Shown here one piece after another: positions 6,049 to 7,215 of a stretch of DNA of 7,215 nt. The notes beneath the pieces were generated by a model. The model made no database searches. It had not been told where the DNA came from and worked only from the letters and a program-made list of their open reading frames with translations. Within the stretch, counting starts at the first letter, position 1. Each line of letters opens with the position of its first letter. The DNA comes from an uncultured Chloroflexota bacterium (GTDB lineage Bacteria > Chloroflexota > Dehalococcoidia > UBA2247 > RBG-13-53-26): contig CALMBS010000260.1 of NCBI GenBank assembly GCA_937860285.1, positions 1-7,215 of the forward strand. The letters run 5' to 3'. Made by a program: the position numbers and the translations under genes.

Positions 6049-7215
6049 CTAGGCGGGCTTCTGGATCACTTGCAGCCCATCGGTGAACGGCAGCAGGGCC
6101 TCCGGCACCACCACGCTCCCGTCCGCCTGCTGGTAGTTCTCCAGGACGGCGATCATGATCCTGGGCAGGGCCAGCCCGGAGCCATTCAAGGTGTGCACCA
6201 GCTGCGGCTTGGCGCCCGGCTCCGGACGGTACTTCAGGTTGGCCCTTCGCGCCTGGAAATCGGTGCAGTTGCTGCAGCTCGAAACCTCCAGCCACTCCTG
6301 GCACCCCGGGGCCCACACCTCGAGGTCGTAGGTCTTGGCGGAGGCGAAGCCGAGGTCACCGGTGCAGAGCCGGAGCACGCGGTAGGCGAATCCCAGGCGT
6401 TTCAGCACGTCCTCAGCGTCCGCCACCATCTTCTCCAGCTCGGCGAAGGAGGTCTCCGGAGTGGTGTACTTGTACATTTCCACTTTGTCGAACTGGTGTC
6501 CCCGCTTGATGCCGCGGGTGTCCTTGCCGGCGGCCATCTTCTCGCGGCGAAAGCAGGCGGTGTAGGCCACGTACTGCCGCGGCAGTGAGGCGGCCTCCAG
6601 TATCTCGTCGCGGTGGAGGTTGGTCAGGGGCACCTCGGCGGTGGGCACGAACCAGAAGTCCTCTTCGGCGTCGTGATAGAGGTTGTCGGCGAACTTGGGC
6701 AGGTTGGATGAGCCGATGAGGCACTCCTGCTTCACCATGTACGGGGGATAGACCTCCGTGTAGCCGTGGTCCTTGATGTGGCAGTGCAGCATGAAAGCGA
6801 TGAGGGCCCGCTGCAGCTGCGCCCCCGCTCCCTTGAGCAGGTAGAACCGGGTGCCGGACAGCTTCGTCCCCCGGGCGAAATCGATGATGTCCAGGGCCTC
6901 GCCCAGGTCCCAGTGGGCCTTCGGCGGGAAGTCGAAGCGGCGGGGCTCTCCCCAGGTGCGGGCCAACACGTTGTCCTCCGGCGGCTGGCCGACGGGGACG
7001 CTGGCGTCCGGCATGTTGGGGATCCGCAGCAGCCGGTCCTGCAGCCGGTCCTCGATGGCGGCGGACTCCGTCTCGATGGCCTTGACCCGCTCCCGGATCT
7101 TCCCCAAGTCCTGCGCCGCCGCGGCGGCTCCATTGCCCGCACCGGCCTCCGGCGCGCCCTCCGCAGAGGCCTCCGCAGAGACCTCGGCGGCGGCCTCCGC
7201 CTTCCGCGCCCCGAA
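6049..7215 (-). CDS. serS: Seryl-tRNA synthetase, N-terminus outside the window
   Basis: This class II aminoacyl-tRNA synthetase charges tRNA-Ser with serine, and by family knowledge tRNA-Sec if present, in the cytoplasm. The frame is open from the window edge, giving 388 visible residues. The first visible Met-like codon (7107) is an internal TTG, so the true start lies beyond 7215. Numbering from the edge: residues 1-64 are part of the tRNA-binding coiled-coil arm; IPNMPDASVPVG (65-76) ends the arm; motif 1 lies around 120-160; TAEVPLTNL (192-200) contacts serine; motif 2 is FRRE (222-225) through HQFDKVEM (240-247); SSCSNCTDFQARR (312-324); and motif 3 HTLNGSGLALPR (341-352) precedes ENYQQADG. 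All catalytic signatures look intact. Relative to the E. coli protein about 50 or more N-terminal residues should lie outside the window. Residues 5-36 are an unusual Ala/Glu/Gly-rich stretch. The gene is convergent with the glucan operon, 9 nt from the flavoprotein stop. Confidence 0.96.
   Translation of the reverse strand, partial: FGARKAEAAAEVSAEASAEGAPEAGAGNGAAAAAQDLGKIRERVKAIETESAAIEDRLQDRLLRIPNMPDASVPVGQPPEDNVLARTWGEPRRFDFPPKAHWDLGEALDIIDFARGTKLSGTRFYLLKGAGAQLQRALIAFMLHCHIKDHGYTEVYPPYMVKQECLIGSSNLPKFADNLYHDAEEDFWFVPTAEVPLTNLHRDEILEAASLPRQYVAYTACFRREKMAAGKDTRGIKRGHQFDKVEMYKYTTPETSFAELEKMVADAEDVLKRLGFAYRVLRLCTGDLGFASAKTYDLEVWAPGCQEWLEVSSCSNCTDFQARRANLKYRPEPGAKPQLVHTLNGSGLALPRIMIAVLENYQQADGSVVVPEALLPFTDGLQVIQKPA
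7157..7180. repeat. Two-copy 12-nt tandem repeat inside serS
   Basis: The plus strand carries CTCCGCAGAG at 7159-7168 and again at 7171-7180, giving two units of 12 nt that differ at one base near the unit end. In the serS frame they encode SAEA and SAEG. Unit length is a multiple of three, so copy-number change would keep the frame. The repeat sits inside the Ala/Glu/Gly-rich part of the SerRS arm and suggests growth by replication slippage. Confidence 0.7.

Overview
The window is a high-GC bacterial stretch with strongly G/C-biased third codon positions, Shine-Dalgarno sites before most genes and short gaps. The SerRS has the FRRE...HQFDKVEM motif 2 and the GCQEWLEVSSCSNC segment that I associate from memory with Chloroflexota and some other deep-branching bacteria. 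Chloroflexota (possibly Dehalococcoidia-like) is therefore a low-confidence guess, and no marker here settles it.

Layout: (1) Positions 1-395, minus strand: a 119-residue integral membrane protein of unknown function, followed 15 nt downstream by the first six codons of another gene that leaves the window and has a near-perfect Shine-Dalgarno site. (2) Positions 396-545: a divergent intergenic region with a candidate promoter on each strand and a 12-nt perfect palindrome. (3) Positions 546-6039, plus strand: four genes that look like one transcription unit. They are a GT-B glycosyltransferase of the glycogen-synthase/GT4 type, a GH57 alpha-amylase-type glycoside hydrolase joined to it with no gap (TAG|ATG), an alpha-glucan phosphorylase (GT35, PLP enzyme), and a flavodoxin-fold NADPH-dependent FMN reductase/iron-sulfur-flavoprotein-like protein. 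(4) Positions 6049-7215, minus strand: seryl-tRNA synthetase, convergent with the operon, lacking its N-terminus because the gene runs off the window. The long minus-strand frames opposite the plus-strand genes are composition shadows.

How the genes may work together: the first three plus-strand enzymes could form a small alpha-glucan (glycogen-like) cycle. The GT would extend chains, the GH57 enzyme would cut or rearrange alpha-1,4/1,6 linkages, and the phosphorylase would release glucose-1-phosphate. No glgC-type nucleotidyltransferase, GH13 branching or debranching enzyme or phosphoglucomutase is present in the window. The role of the flavoprotein in this set is unknown. I saw no mobile element, CRISPR array, tRNA or rRNA. 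The most unusual observations are the missing KTGGL lysine in the GT, the redox flavoprotein joined to a glucan operon, and an Ala/Glu/Gly-rich, repeat-containing stretch in the tRNA-binding arm of SerRS.
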